A stretch of DNA of 64,000 bases from Thermosinus carboxydivorans Nor1 (GCF_000169155.1 NZ_AAWL01000007.1:44263-108262), one strand, 5' to 3'; positions 28,311 through 37,265 are shown, counted from the first letter of the stretch. Notes: generated by a model not told the origin, from the sequence alone. Numbers and translations: made by a program.

Positions 28311-29185
28311 TGGACCTGCGCAGAACGATGCTATTTATTCCCGGCAACAATCCTGGCATGTTGCAAAATGGCGGCGTCTTTGACGCCGATGCGGTCATTC
28401 TTGACTTGGAAGATGCGGTATCGCCCCAGGAGAAAGACGCGGCCCGTCTGCTGGTAGCCCATGCGCTTAAGTATGTTGATTATGCGGGCAGCGAACGGGT
28501 GGTGCGCATCAATCCGCTTGACACATTCGGGTTAGAAGACATTCGGGCGATCGTGCCCTGCGGCCCTGATGCTTTGCTGGTGCCCAAGGTGCAGTGCGCG
28601 GCCGACATTGAGGCTGCGGCCAGAGCGGTGGCGCTGGCCGAGCGGCCGGGGCAGAAACCGGTCAATTTAATTGCGCTGATTGAAACGCCCCGCGGTCTGG
28701 CCGAAGCGTATGCAATCGCCACGGCCGACAGGCGCGTTGTCGCTCTGGCGTTGGGGGCCGAGGACTATACGGCCGCCATCGGGGCGCAACGCACGCCGGA
28801 AGGTAGCGAAATTCTTACCGCTCGCACCTTGCTCGTCAACGCCGCGGCAGCTGCCGGCATCCAGGCCATAGATACCCCCTATACCGACGCGAATGATGAA
28901 GCCGGTCTGGAGCGCGATACCGCCTTTGCCAAACACCTTGGTTTTCGCGGCAAACTGACAATCAACCCCCGCCAGATCGACATCATTCACCGCGTTTTCA
29001 ATCCCAGCGCTAAAGAAATTGACTGGGCTCGGCGTGTCGTGGCGGCTATCCGCCAGGCTGAGGCTGAAGGCTCGGGGGTGGCATCGCTGGACGGCAAGAT
29101 GGTAGATGCCCCTATCGTCAACCGAGCCGAGCGTATTCTGCAGCTGGCCAGGCTGCTTGGGCTACGGGAGGAGGAAGGACAATGA
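28307..29185 (+). CDS. citE: Citrate/citramalate lyase beta subunit
   Basis: 292 residues of the HpcH/HpaI-type TIM barrel. RRTMLFIPGNNPGML, ADAVILDLEDAVSP (metal Asp/Glu), ALIETPRGLAEAYAIA, LALGAEDYTAAIG and LTINPRQI are typical of CitE, which cleaves the (3S)-citryl- or citramalyl-ACP thioester to oxaloacetate or pyruvate and acetyl-ACP. Overlaps citD and citF by four bases, so the subunits are translated in series. Confidence 0.93.
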   Translation: MMDLRRTMLFIPGNNPGMLQNGGVFDADAVILDLEDAVSPQEKDAARLLVAHALKYVDYAGSERVVRINPLDTFGLEDIRAIVPCGPDALLVPKVQCAADIEAAARAVALAERPGQKPVNLIALIETPRGLAEAYAIATADRRVVALALGAEDYTAAIGAQRTPEGSEILTARTLLVNAAAAAGIQAIDTPYTDANDEAGLERDTAFAKHLGFRGKLTINPRQIDIIHRVFNPSAKEIDWARRVVAAIRQAEAEGSGVASLDGKMVDAPIVNRAERILQLARLLGLREEEGQ

Positions 29186-30723
29186 TCAATGCGATCGGAC
29201 GGGAAATTCCCGAAACTATTAACGATTATGGCCCGGTTAAACCGTTCGCCGGCGCCTTTAAGGCCGTGCCGGATATGTGCCGCCAGGCGCCGCGGGTTAA
29301 GGTCGTGCGGCCCGGCGAGGCGAAAGTGCTGTCCAGTCTGGAAGAAGCCTTCCACCGCGCCGGCGTTCGCGACGGTATGACCTTATCTTTTCATCACCAT
29401 TTCCGTAATGGGGACGGTGTCGTTAACATGGTGCTGGCGACGGCGGCGAAACTGGGACTAAAAAATCTAAAAGTAGCCCTAAGCTCCGTTTTCCCCGTTC
29501 ACGCCCCCCTAATCGAGCATTTTAAGAGCGGGGTTGTAACCGCCCTCGATACTAATTACATGTCTGGGCCGGTTGCCCAAGCCGTTTCCCGTGGCGTACT
29601 GGCGCAGCCCGTTATTCTCCGGACGCATGGCGGGCGGGCTCGGGCCATTGAGTGCGGTGAGCTGAGAATTGACGTGGCCTTCATCGCTGCGCCGGCTGCC
29701 GACGACTATGGCAATATCAGCGGCGTCCTGGGGCCGGCTGCCTGCGGTTCGCTGGGCTACGCTTTCCCTGATGCCGAATATGCTGATTGTGTTGTTGCCG
29801 TTACCGACCATTTGGTGGAGTATCCACTGGCGCCGGTGTCGATTCCGCAGACACGGGTCGACTATGTGGTGAAAGTGGATAGTGTTGGCGATCCCAAGGG
29901 GATTGTGTCGGGTACGACCCGCATTACGAAAGACCCTGTTGGCCTGAAAATGGCCGAAACGGCGGCCCGCGTCATCGAAGCAGCCGGACTCATCAAAGAC
30001 GGCTTTGCTTTCCAGACGGGCGCCGGGGGAGCGACGCTGGCCACGGCCCACTTCGTGCGGCAAAAGATGCTTCGGGCCGGCGTCACCGGCAGCTTTGTGC
30101 TCGGCGGTATTACCGGTTACCTTGTCGATATGCTGGAGAAGGGGCTGTTTAAAAAGATCATTGATGTGCAGGGCTTTGACCTGGAGGCCGTGCGCTCCAT
30201 CGCCACTAACCCCAACCATCTCGAGGTGGGCGCCGGCTTTTATGCCAACCCCTTTAACGCTGGCTGCGCGGTGAATAAACTGGATGCCGTTATCCTAGGA
30301 GCGACCGAGATCGACACTGACTTCAACGTCAACGTTGTCACCGGTTCGGATGGGGTGATCATGGGCGGATCAGGCGGTCATAGCGATGCCGCCGCCGGCG
30401 CGAAAGTGACCATTGTTGTCGCCAACCTGCTGCGAGGGCGGTTGCCAATCATTGTCGATAAAGTGCTCACCGCCACGACGCCGGGCGAGACGATTGATGT
30501 GCTGGTAACCGAACGGGGGGTGGCCGTTAATCCGCGGCGGGCTGATTTGCGCGATAAACTTGTGGCCGCCGGCCTGCCGGTGAAGGAAATTGGCGAACTT
30601 AAGGCGCTGGCCGAAAAAATTGCTGGCGTTCCAGCAAAAATCAAGACCGGCGGGCGGATTGTCGCCGCCGTTGAATACCGTGACGGCACCATCATTGATG
30701 TGGTGCGGCAAGTGGAGGGGTGA
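29182..30723 (+). CDS. citF: Citrate/citramalate lyase alpha subunit (CoA-transferase type)
   Basis: 513 residues of the CitF family, which transfers the ACP from acetate to the substrate acid. NAIGREIPETINDYGPVKPFAGAF at the N-terminus, SLEEAFHRAGVRDGMTLSFHHHFRNGD, SGVVTALDTNYMSGPVAQAV and SDGVIMGGSGGHSDAAAGA are family landmarks. Given mal immediately upstream, the physiological substrate is probably (S)-citramalate. Confidence 0.93.
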   Translation: MINAIGREIPETINDYGPVKPFAGAFKAVPDMCRQAPRVKVVRPGEAKVLSSLEEAFHRAGVRDGMTLSFHHHFRNGDGVVNMVLATAAKLGLKNLKVALSSVFPVHAPLIEHFKSGVVTALDTNYMSGPVAQAVSRGVLAQPVILRTHGGRARAIECGELRIDVAFIAAPAADDYGNISGVLGPAACGSLGYAFPDAEYADCVVAVTDHLVEYPLAPVSIPQTRVDYVVKVDSVGDPKGIVSGTTRITKDPVGLKMAETAARVIEAAGLIKDGFAFQTGAGGATLATAHFVRQKMLRAGVTGSFVLGGITGYLVDMLEKGLFKKIIDVQGFDLEAVRSIATNPNHLEVGAGFYANPFNAGCAVNKLDAVILGATEIDTDFNVNVVTGSDGVIMGGSGGHSDAAAGAKVTIVVANLLRGRLPIIVDKVLTATTPGETIDVLVTERGVAVNPRRADLRDKLVAAGLPVKEIGELKALAEKIAGVPAKIKTGGRIVAAVEYRDGTIIDVVRQVEG

Positions 30724-30725
30724 AC

Positions 30726-31775
30726 ATGCTGTGGGCTGATGCCGAGCTAAGGGTCGTTAATTTGGCAAACGTGCGCGAAGTGGCCGAAGTGCGCGATTTT
30801 CTGGCGCGCTTTGGTTTAACCTTTGATGAAACGGTGGAATATACCGTGGGGCTATACCGGCACGAACAGCTGGTAGCAACCGGCTCGCTGGCCGGGGAAG
30901 TGCTGCGTAACTTTGCCGTTGATGAGGCGCTACAGGGCGAGGGTCTGGCGGCCACCGTCGTTAGCCATTTGATGCAGGAAGCGGCGCGGCGGGGCCGGTA
31001 CCACTATTTTGTGTTCACTCGGCCCGGCAAAGCCCATTTATTCGCTTCCTTAGGCTTTAAGGAAATTGCCCGTGCTGAGCCGTATGCCGCCCTGCTCGAA
31101 GCCGGCATCGGCTCCATTGACAGTTATTGTCGGGAACTGGCCCAGGCAGCGGCTGCTTTGCCGGCAGGGCCACGCGCGGCCGTGGTGGTTAACTGCAATC
31201 CTTTTACTTTGGGACATAAGGCGGTCATTGCCAAAGCGGCCCAGGAAAATGCCGCTGTCGTTGTGCTGGTTGTGAGCGAAGACCGCTCGCTTTTCCCCTT
31301 TGATGTGCGGCTGCGGTTAGTACGGGAAGGGCTGGCTGACTACCAGAATATCCTTGTGCTGCCAGGAGGAAAATATATTGTTTCGGCAGCAACCTTTCCC
31401 GGCTACTTTACCCGCGGTGAAGAAACGGTAGCCGCCCAGACGCGCCTTGACGCCACTATTTTTGCCCGCTATATTGCCCCGGCCCTGGAGGTAACTGTCC
31501 GCTATGTGGGCGATGAGCCTTACTGTCCGGTTACCCGCGCCTATAACGAGGCTATGGCGGAAATATTGCCGCAGTATGGCATTGCCTTTAAAGTAATGCC
31601 CCGTATCGCCGTTGGCGGCACGATTGTCTCGGCGTCGCGGGTGCGTGAACTTATCCGCCAGGATAACTGGGAAGAGATTAGCAAGTTGGTGCCGGAGACT
31701 ACTTATCGCTATCTGGTGTCACCGGAAGCGGCGCCGGTAATTGCGCGGATCAGAAGCAGCCATTCCCGTCATTAA
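30726..31775 (+). CDS. citC: [Citrate (pro-3S)-lyase] ligase
   Basis: About 349 residues. The N-terminal GNAT-like domain (residues ~20-125, FAVDEALQGEGLAATVVSHLMQEA) is followed by a nucleotidyltransferase domain with VVNCNPFTLGHKAVI and a late ASRVRELI motif equivalent to ISSTxVR. It acetylates the thiol of the lyase prosthetic group using acetate and ATP, activating the enzyme. ATG 30726 has a better distance to GTGGAGGGG than GTG 30720. citG and citX, needed to make and attach the prosthetic group, are not in the window. Confidence 0.92.
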   Translation: MLWADAELRVVNLANVREVAEVRDFLARFGLTFDETVEYTVGLYRHEQLVATGSLAGEVLRNFAVDEALQGEGLAATVVSHLMQEAARRGRYHYFVFTRPGKAHLFASLGFKEIARAEPYAALLEAGIGSIDSYCRELAQAAAALPAGPRAAVVVNCNPFTLGHKAVIAKAAQENAAVVVLVVSEDRSLFPFDVRLRLVREGLADYQNILVLPGGKYIVSAATFPGYFTRGEETVAAQTRLDATIFARYIAPALEVTVRYVGDEPYCPVTRAYNEAMAEILPQYGIAFKVMPRIAVGGTIVSASRVRELIRQDNWEEISKLVPETTYRYLVSPEAAPVIARIRSSHSRH

Positions 31776-31866
31776 ATTAGGTGTTGTCTTATCAGGGGAA
31801 GCTGTCTTACAATGATGGTGGTATCCAATTTTTTTACTATGCTGTATTAATGAGGGGATTAAAAGC

Positions 31867-33096
31867 ATGAATGTTCGCGAAGAAGCCATGAAACTCCACC
31901 GGGAATACCAGGGCAAACTGGGTGTGACCAGCAAGGTGCCGCTCCGCGACAAGCGCGATTTGAGCCTTGCCTATACCCCTGGCGTCGCCGAGCCATGCAA
32001 AGAGATTAAGATTAATAAAGACCTGTCGTTTGAACTGACTTGCCGGGGCAACCTGGTAGCCGTGGTTACCGACGGTACCCGTGTCCTTGGTTTGGGCGAC
32101 ATTGGCCCGGAAGCGGCTATGCCGGTCATGGAAGGGAAATGCGTCTTGTTTAAGGTTTTCGGCGATGTGGACGCTGTCCCAATTTGTCTGGACACCAAAG
32201 ACCCAGACAAAATCATTGAAACAGTAAAACTGCTGCAGCCCAGTTTTGCCGGCATAAATTTGGAGGACCTTTCTTCGCCGAAGTGTTATGATATTGAAGA
32301 TAGATTAAAAGAACAAATGGATATCCCCGTTTTTCATGACGACCAGCATGGCACGGCCATTGCCGCCTTGTCCGCGCTTATCGGGGCATTGCGCTTCGTT
32401 AAAAAAGACCTGAAGACCGCGAAAATCGTTGTTAACGGCGTAGGCGCCGCCGGCAGCGCTATCGGCCGCTTGCTTGTCAATGCTGGTGCTGAAAATGTTA
32501 TTATGGTGGATGTGAATGGTGCACTGTATGACGGGATGCCAGGTTTGAACCGCATTCAGCAGCAGCTCGCCCGCACGACCAACAAACAGGGCCTGCGCGG
32601 CAATTTGGCCGAAGTGGCCCAAGGTGCTGACGCACTGATCGGCGTGTCCGCTCCCGGCGCCTTTACCAAAGAGATTATCCAAAGCATGGCGAAAGACCCG
32701 ATCGTTTTTGCCATGGCTAACCCGGTGCCGGAAATTATGTATGACGAAGCCAAGGCGGCTGGCGCGAAAGTGGCCGGGACCGGCCGGTCTGACGCTCCCA
32801 ACCAGGTTAACAATGTGACCGTCTTTCCCGGCGTTTTCCGCGGCGCCCTTGACGTGCGCGCTCGTCAGATTAACGAAGAAATGAAGATTGCCGCCGCCTA
32901 TGCTATTGCCGACCTGATTAGCGAAGATGAGCTGCGGGAAGACTATGTGGTACCTGATGCGTTCGATCCGCGGGTAGCGCCGGCTGTTGCCGCGGCAGTG
33001 GCCCGCGTCGCGATGGAAACGGGTGTAGCCCGTATAAAAGTTGACCCCGAAGAAGTGCGGGCCAAGACGGCCGCCCGGGTTAAACTGGGGAAATAA
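31867..33096 (+). CDS. NAD(P)-dependent malic enzyme
   Basis: 409 residues, the short bacterial malic enzyme form without a phosphotransacetylase domain. LAYTPGVAEPCKEI, DGTRVLGLGDIGPEA, FAGINLEDLSSPKCYDIE, FHDDQHGTAIAALSA and the Rossmann loop VNGVGAAGSAI are visible. It interconverts malate and pyruvate plus CO2. It follows citC by 91 bp and precedes the hydratase pair by 16 bp, so malate made from fumarate could be fed to pyruvate, or the reverse. Confidence 0.95.
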   Translation: MNVREEAMKLHREYQGKLGVTSKVPLRDKRDLSLAYTPGVAEPCKEIKINKDLSFELTCRGNLVAVVTDGTRVLGLGDIGPEAAMPVMEGKCVLFKVFGDVDAVPICLDTKDPDKIIETVKLLQPSFAGINLEDLSSPKCYDIEDRLKEQMDIPVFHDDQHGTAIAALSALIGALRFVKKDLKTAKIVVNGVGAAGSAIGRLLVNAGAENVIMVDVNGALYDGMPGLNRIQQQLARTTNKQGLRGNLAEVAQGADALIGVSAPGAFTKEIIQSMAKDPIVFAMANPVPEIMYDEAKAAGAKVAGTGRSDAPNQVNNVTVFPGVFRGALDVRARQINEEMKIAAAYAIADLISEDELREDYVVPDAFDPRVAPAVAAAVARVAMETGVARIKVDPEEVRAKTAARVKLGK

Positions 33097-33112
33097 CTAA
33101 GGAGGAGTAAAA

Positions 33113-33962
33113 TTGCGCACCCTTGAGGCTGCCCAAATTACTGCAGCAGTGGCCAAACTCGCCGTGGAAGCCAACTATAACTTGTCGCCGGATATTTATG
33201 ACGCTTTGGTAGCGGGGCGCGAAAAAGAAGAATCGCCGCTGGGCAAAGAAATTCTTGGCCAACTGGTGACCAACGCCTGCATCGCCCGGGAAGAGGCCAT
33301 GCCGATTTGTCAGGATACAGGTATGGCGGTTGTGTTCGTCGAGCTGGGCCAGGATGTCCACATCACCGGCGGCAGTCTGGCCGATGCGGTCAATGCCGGT
33401 GTAGCCAAAGGGTATACTGAGGGGTATCTGCGTAAATCAGTGGTGGACGATCCGCTGTTTGACCGCAAGAATACGCAGGATAACACGCCGGCCATACTGC
33501 ATGTTGAACTGGTACCCGGTGACAAGCTAAAAATTACGCTCGCGCCGAAGGGATTTGGCAGCGAAAACATGAGCGCGCTCAAAATGTTCAAGCCGGCCGA
33601 AGGCGTGGTCGGCGTAAAAAGTTTGTTGTCGACACCGTTTTTAACGCCGGCTCTAATTTTCCGTGCCCGCCCCCATTGTCGTCGGGGTAGGCATCGGCGG
33701 TACCATGGAAAAAGCGGCGCTGCTAGCGAAAAAAGCGCTGCTCAGGCCCATAAATCGGCGTAATGCCAATCCTGTTTACGCTAAATTCGAGGAAGAACTC
33801 CTTGAACTTATTAACGAAACAGGCGTAGGGCCCCAGGGGCTGGGCGGGCGGGTGACCGCGCTCGCCGTCAATATTGAATATTTCCCCACCCATATTGCTG
33901 GCCTGCCGGTGGCCATTAACATTAATTGTCACGCTACCCGGCATGCCGAAATTGAACTATAG
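33113..33962 (+). pseudogene. fumA: Class I fumarate hydratase (or mesaconase) alpha subunit, two frameshifts
   Basis: The intact family member is ~280 residues. Here codons run from TTG 33113 (AAGGAGGAG ribosome site) through CQDTGMAVVFVELG and GSENMSALKMFKPAEGVVGVK, then the frame is lost in AAAAA at 33616-33620. The stretch FVVDTVFNAGSN follows in the next frame, lost again in CCCCC near 33668. IVVGVGIGGTMEKAALLAKKALLRPI and NINCHATRHAE continue in a third frame to 33962. Restoring one A and one C gives a full-length [4Fe-4S] hydratase with its Cys intact. Sequencing error is at least as likely as real loss, because the beta subunit and operon are intact. Confidence 0.85.
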
Positions 33963-33974
33963 GGGGGAAGGCTA

Positions 33975-34538
33975 ATGCCTGAGCCAATTCGCATCACCAC
34001 CCCGCTGACCGTAGAAAAGGCCCGCAGCCTGAAGGCCGGTGACAGTGTTTTGATCAGCGGGATCATCTATACCGCCCGCGACGCTGCCCATAAACGGATG
34101 GTGGAAGCTCTCGACCGCGGTGAACGCCTTCCGGTCGATTTGCAGGACCAAATCATCTATTATGTTGGTCCTACGCCGGCCAAACCCGGTTATCCGATCG
34201 GTTCGGCCGGCCCGACCACTAGCGGCCGCATGGACGCCTATACGCCCCGGATGCTTGAGCAGGGCCTAAGGGGCATGATTGGCAAAGGGTACCGCCAGAG
34301 CGAAGTGGTGGAAGCGATGAAGAAATACGGCGCCGTGTATTTTGCCGCTACCGGCGGCGCTGCGGCGCTCATCGCCAAGACCATTAAAAAATACGAAGTA
34401 GTAGCCTATGAAGACCTCGGAACTGAAGCGATCGCCCGCCTGACGGTTGAGGATTTTCCGGCCATCGTGGTCATTGACAGTGAAGGTCGTAACTTCTATT
34501 TGGAAGGCCAAAAGCAGTACCGGAAATATCAGGAATAA
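33975..34538 (+). CDS. fumB: Class I fumarate hydratase (or mesaconase) beta subunit
   Basis: 187 residues. IRITTPLTVEKARSLKAGDSVLISGIIYTARDAAHKRM, YYVGPTPAKPGYPIGSAGPTTSGRMDAYTP and KKYGAVYFAATGGAAALI are the C-terminal-domain signatures of two-subunit Fe-S hydratases. Enzymes of this class hydrate fumarate to malate and often mesaconate to citramalate. Start ATG 33975 lies 12 bp after the alpha gene. Confidence 0.93.
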   Translation: MPEPIRITTPLTVEKARSLKAGDSVLISGIIYTARDAAHKRMVEALDRGERLPVDLQDQIIYYVGPTPAKPGYPIGSAGPTTSGRMDAYTPRMLEQGLRGMIGKGYRQSEVVEAMKKYGAVYFAATGGAAALIAKTIKKYEVVAYEDLGTEAIARLTVEDFPAIVVIDSEGRNFYLEGQKQYRKYQE

Positions 34539-34546
34539 GGTGGCGA

Positions 34547-34574
34547 CAGCCGGAGCGTATTCCCGCTCCGGCTG
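34547..34574 (+). terminator. GC-rich hairpin ending the glutamate operon
   Basis: CAGCCGGAGCG (34547-34557) pairs perfectly with CGCTCCGGCTG (34564-34574). There is no T tract, so termination may be inefficient or Rho-assisted. Confidence 0.6.
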
Positions 34575-34611
34575 CCGCACTTATCCGGGGTAGCCAGGGG
34601 GCGTACCGCTC

Positions 34612-34641
34612 TTGACAGGATAGAGCGAGCTGGTGTATAAT
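34612..34641 (+). promoter_or_regulatory. Promoter of tRNA-Pro/tRNA-Gly
   Basis: TTGACA (34612-34617), 18 bp, TATAAT (34636-34641). Confidence 0.85.
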
Positions 34642-34656
34642 ATCTGTTGTTACTGA

Positions 34657-34733
34657 CGGGGCGTGGCTCAGCTTGGTAGAGCGCTGCGCTTGGGACGCAG
34701 AGGTCGCAGGTTCAAATCCTGCCGCTCCGACCA
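34657..34733 (+). tRNA. tRNA-Pro (TGG)
   Basis: Acceptor CGGGGCG/CGCTCCG, anticodon loop CTTGGGA (anticodon TGG), T-arm GGTTCAAATCC and encoded CCA. Confidence 0.97.
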
Positions 34734-34741
34734 AAATAAAT

Positions 34742-34815
34742 GCGGGTGTAGCTCAGTGGTAGAGCCCCAGCCTTCCAAGCTGGTTGCGTGGGTTCGATTC
34801 CCATCACCCGCTCCA
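34742..34815 (+). tRNA. tRNA-Gly (TCC)
   Basis: Acceptor GCGGGTG/CACCCGC, anticodon loop CTTCCAA (anticodon TCC), T-arm GGTTCGATTCC and encoded CCA. Confidence 0.97.
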
Positions 34816-34828
34816 CTTTAACACGATT

Positions 34829-34867
34829 AGAAAAGCGACTCATCCCGATAAGATGAGTCGCTTTTCT
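34829..34867. terminator. Bidirectional terminator between tRNA-Gly and cooS
   Basis: AGAAAAGCGACTCAT (34829-34843) and ATGAGTCGCTTTTCT (34853-34867) form a perfect 15-bp stem with A/T-rich ends on both sides. Confidence 0.9.
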
Positions 34868-34881
34868 AATGTTCGATGGGT

Positions 34882-36792
34882 TTAACTCAGGCCAAGCGCT
34901 TTGCGCTTTTTCATGATATGGGTTTCAATGCCGTTGGCGGCTTCAACCGGATCATCGGTAACGGCAACTTTGCCGCCGGTCAGGCCTTCCACATCCTCGG
35001 TCAGCAGTTTAACTAGCCGCGGCGCGCCGGTAATGCTGGGCGGGGGCGCTAGGTGGGTATAAGCGCCATAGGCTACGGCGAAAATACCGTCGATGGTCGC
35101 CTTCTGTTCCAGCCATTGCGGCGCTGTAACGGCAATGGGCAGTTGGGGTACGTCAACATCGAGATGGTCAGCCAGTGCGGTAACAAGCATGCTGATGCGG
35201 CCTGTGTCGGTGCAGGTGCCGAAAGGCAGCACGGGCGGGATGCCAAGGGCGCGGCCCACTTCCTGCAAGCCGCTACCCGCCAGGGAAAGGGCGTCCAGGT
35301 TGGCCAGGCCGGCTACTTCCAGTGCGTGGCAGCCGCAGCCCCCGGCTACGATCAGGATGTCTCGTTTGATTAATTCTTTTGCCAAGTTGACCGTTACATA
35401 GTCCTGCGGGCCGTTTTTAAGGGAGGTGCAGTTGACGAGGGCAACGACACCCTTAATTTTACCGGCAGCGATGACGTCTACCAGCGGATCGAGTTTACCG
35501 CCGAGCGCTTTCAGCACTGCTTCGGTCGAGAAGCCGGCAATGGCTTTCTGTTTATATTTGGGCACAGTAGGCTGCACTTTTTGCCGGCGGTGTTTGAAGT
35601 TATCAATGCCAAGTTCGATTAGCTTCTGGGCAATGAAGGCTGCTTCGGGCGGCTTGTAGTCAAAGGCGAATTTAAGGTCAGGAATACGGACAATGTCATT
35701 AACGCTGACCAGGGTAACCTGATACTTTTTGGCATATGGTGCCAGATTAGGCGGACAGCAGTTTTCGTCCATGGCAAAAACGTCGACCGTGCCAGTAGCC
35801 AATAGCGGCTCGATATGCAGCCAGTTGCCGGTCAGGCCGCCGAAGACTTCGCTCATTTCGGCGCGTTGGATGAGTTCCTGGCCGGTTTCGATGGAACCGA
35901 TGACTTTGATGCCTTTGGCGCCGGCTGCCTTGGCGGCATTCTTCCATTTCTCCTCATTCGCCAGTTTCATGGTTGCAAAACCGGTCCACGGCTGGTGGCC
36001 GTTGAAAACGATGTTGACATAGTCAGGGTCCATGATGCCCAGGTCAACTTCGACTTCATGGGGCATGGGCGTGCCGTACAGGATGTCTTGTACCATTTCC
36101 AGCCCGATCTGGGAAGTGTAAATGGTGGCGATACCGAGCCGGAGCGCTTTTTTCCCCAAGGAGACATAGTCGCCGTCAACATTGGTTAGGCAGCTGGCGG
36201 TGGCATCGGAAATTTCGTAGAGCACGCCGGCGGGGAATATTGCCAGTTCTTGCCATACCTTCTTGCGGTACCTGGGCGCAAAGGCGTCAATCATTTTACT
36301 GGGTTCGTCATAATCGTGGTGCAGTTCGGCGATGAGCGCATCGGCCAGCTTATAGGCCATTTCGCTTACCGAAGTATTGGTAGGTATGCCCAACTTGCTG
36401 CACATGAATTTGAGTTTGTCTACGTCTTTGATTTCAAAGGGTGTTTTGCCTTCAGCGGTGGATTTGAGCGTGCGGAAAGCCTGATAGGCATGGTGGGTAT
36501 AGGTGGCGCTGCCCATAACGTTTAAGAGCAGCAGAGCCCGCATGGCCATCGCGTCCCGGTCAATGCCGCATACGCCTAGAGTGGCGCCTGCATTGTCCGA
36601 AATGCGGCACGGCCCGTGCGAGCACAGCTGGCAACTGTTACCTTGGAGGCAGAAGTTGCAGCGGATTTTTTCCTGGGGTGGATAGCGGTCAAAGACGTTG
36701 CTAATCCCGTCAGCATGAATCTTTTCGTACATTTCCAGCACCGACGGATGGATACTGATACGCTGCTGGGTGGAATGGTACTGTTCGCTCAT
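34882..36792 (-). CDS. cooS: Anaerobic CO dehydrogenase, catalytic subunit
   Basis: 636 residues, the Ni-Fe-S CODH catalytic subunit. CNFCLQGNSCQLCSHGPCRI near residue 45 ligates the B and D clusters. NGHQPW (His), DENCCPP, VNCTSLKNG, GGCGCHALE and GTCTDTGR supply C-cluster ligands. It oxidises CO to CO2 or works in reverse. No cooF, cooC, hydrogenase or acetyl-CoA synthase gene is next to it, so the electron partner must be elsewhere; detoxification or redox roles are possible. ATG 36792 follows AAAGGAGC. The gene is convergent to the tRNA pair. Confidence 0.96.
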   Translation of the reverse strand: MSEQYHSTQQRISIHPSVLEMYEKIHADGISNVFDRYPPQEKIRCNFCLQGNSCQLCSHGPCRISDNAGATLGVCGIDRDAMAMRALLLLNVMGSATYTHHAYQAFRTLKSTAEGKTPFEIKDVDKLKFMCSKLGIPTNTSVSEMAYKLADALIAELHHDYDEPSKMIDAFAPRYRKKVWQELAIFPAGVLYEISDATASCLTNVDGDYVSLGKKALRLGIATIYTSQIGLEMVQDILYGTPMPHEVEVDLGIMDPDYVNIVFNGHQPWTGFATMKLANEEKWKNAAKAAGAKGIKVIGSIETGQELIQRAEMSEVFGGLTGNWLHIEPLLATGTVDVFAMDENCCPPNLAPYAKKYQVTLVSVNDIVRIPDLKFAFDYKPPEAAFIAQKLIELGIDNFKHRRQKVQPTVPKYKQKAIAGFSTEAVLKALGGKLDPLVDVIAAGKIKGVVALVNCTSLKNGPQDYVTVNLAKELIKRDILIVAGGCGCHALEVAGLANLDALSLAGSGLQEVGRALGIPPVLPFGTCTDTGRISMLVTALADHLDVDVPQLPIAVTAPQWLEQKATIDGIFAVAYGAYTHLAPPPSITGAPRLVKLLTEDVEGLTGGKVAVTDDPVEAANGIETHIMKKRKALGLS

Positions 36793-37093
36793 GGTATGCT
36801 CCTTTCGGTATTTTTACTAATAGTTTGTAAAGATGGCGTGTTTTTATAATAAAAAAATGCGACAAAGCGTAAAAAATAATTCCGTGATCAGCTATGGTTT
36901 CTGTCACTTCTTGAGCCGGTTTTTTGATAACCTGGTAGCGATAAGGTTGCCGTTAAACGGAAGACCGGGAACCGGATTTCCTGCAGGGACGGTAAAACAG
37001 CGAATAAGCATATGACAGCATAGGAGTAACTCATTTTGGTTAAAACTAACAAGAACTGATAGAGCTTTACCCAAAATGGTAGCAGGTTAACTA
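36793..37093. other. Gene-free stretch between cooS and tRNA-Arg
   Basis: About 300 bp with no convincing ORF. It must contain the divergent cooS promoter; the AT-rich segment next to cooS (36830-36880) is the likely place, but no clean -35/-10 pair or CooA-type palindrome was identified. Confidence 0.4.
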
Positions 37094-37123
37094 TTGACAT
37101 CATATTATGTCCAGTGATATAAT
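37094..37123 (+). promoter_or_regulatory. Promoter of tRNA-Arg(TCT)
   Basis: TTGACA (37094-37099), 18 bp, TATAAT (37118-37123). Confidence 0.85.
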
Positions 37124-37149
37124 TCATCAAGTGAAAAACAGTATAACAT

Positions 37150-37225
37150 GCGCCTGTAGCTCAGGGGATAGAGCAACCGCCTTCTAAGCGGTTGGTCGCA
37201 GGTTCGATTCCTGCCAGGCGCGCCA
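37150..37225 (+). tRNA. tRNA-Arg (TCT)
   Basis: Acceptor GCGCCTG/CAGGCGC, anticodon loop CTTCTAA (anticodon TCT), T-arm GGTTCGATTCC and encoded CCA. It marks the left border of the mobile-element-rich island. Confidence 0.97.
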
Positions 37226-37233
37226 GTAAAATC

Positions 37234-37265
37234 AATGGTTCGCAGAGGTTGCGAACCATTTTTTA
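37234..37265 (+). terminator. Terminator after tRNA-Arg(TCT)
   Basis: AATGGTTCGCA (37234-37244) and TGCGAACCATT (37250-37260) followed by TTTT. The stretch 37266-37523 holds no gene and presumably contains the IS4-type element end. Confidence 0.9.

Noticed and set aside
33600..33680. Programmed -1 frameshifting in the hydratase alpha gene
   Set aside because: The A run does not give a standard slippery heptamer in the right frame, and a second independent shift would be needed 50 bp later.
36895..36960. c-di-GMP-I-like riboswitch (GGTAGC...GGTTGCCG segment)
   Set aside because: Only a tail-like hairpin is present; the GGCAAACC and GACGCAAAGCC core of the aptamer is missing and no gene follows in a suitable position.
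37150..37225. tRNA-Arg 3' end as the island attachment site
   Set aside because: No repeat of the tRNA 3' end was found near the right island border, and the recombinase remnant is of the serine type, which usually does not use tRNA genes.
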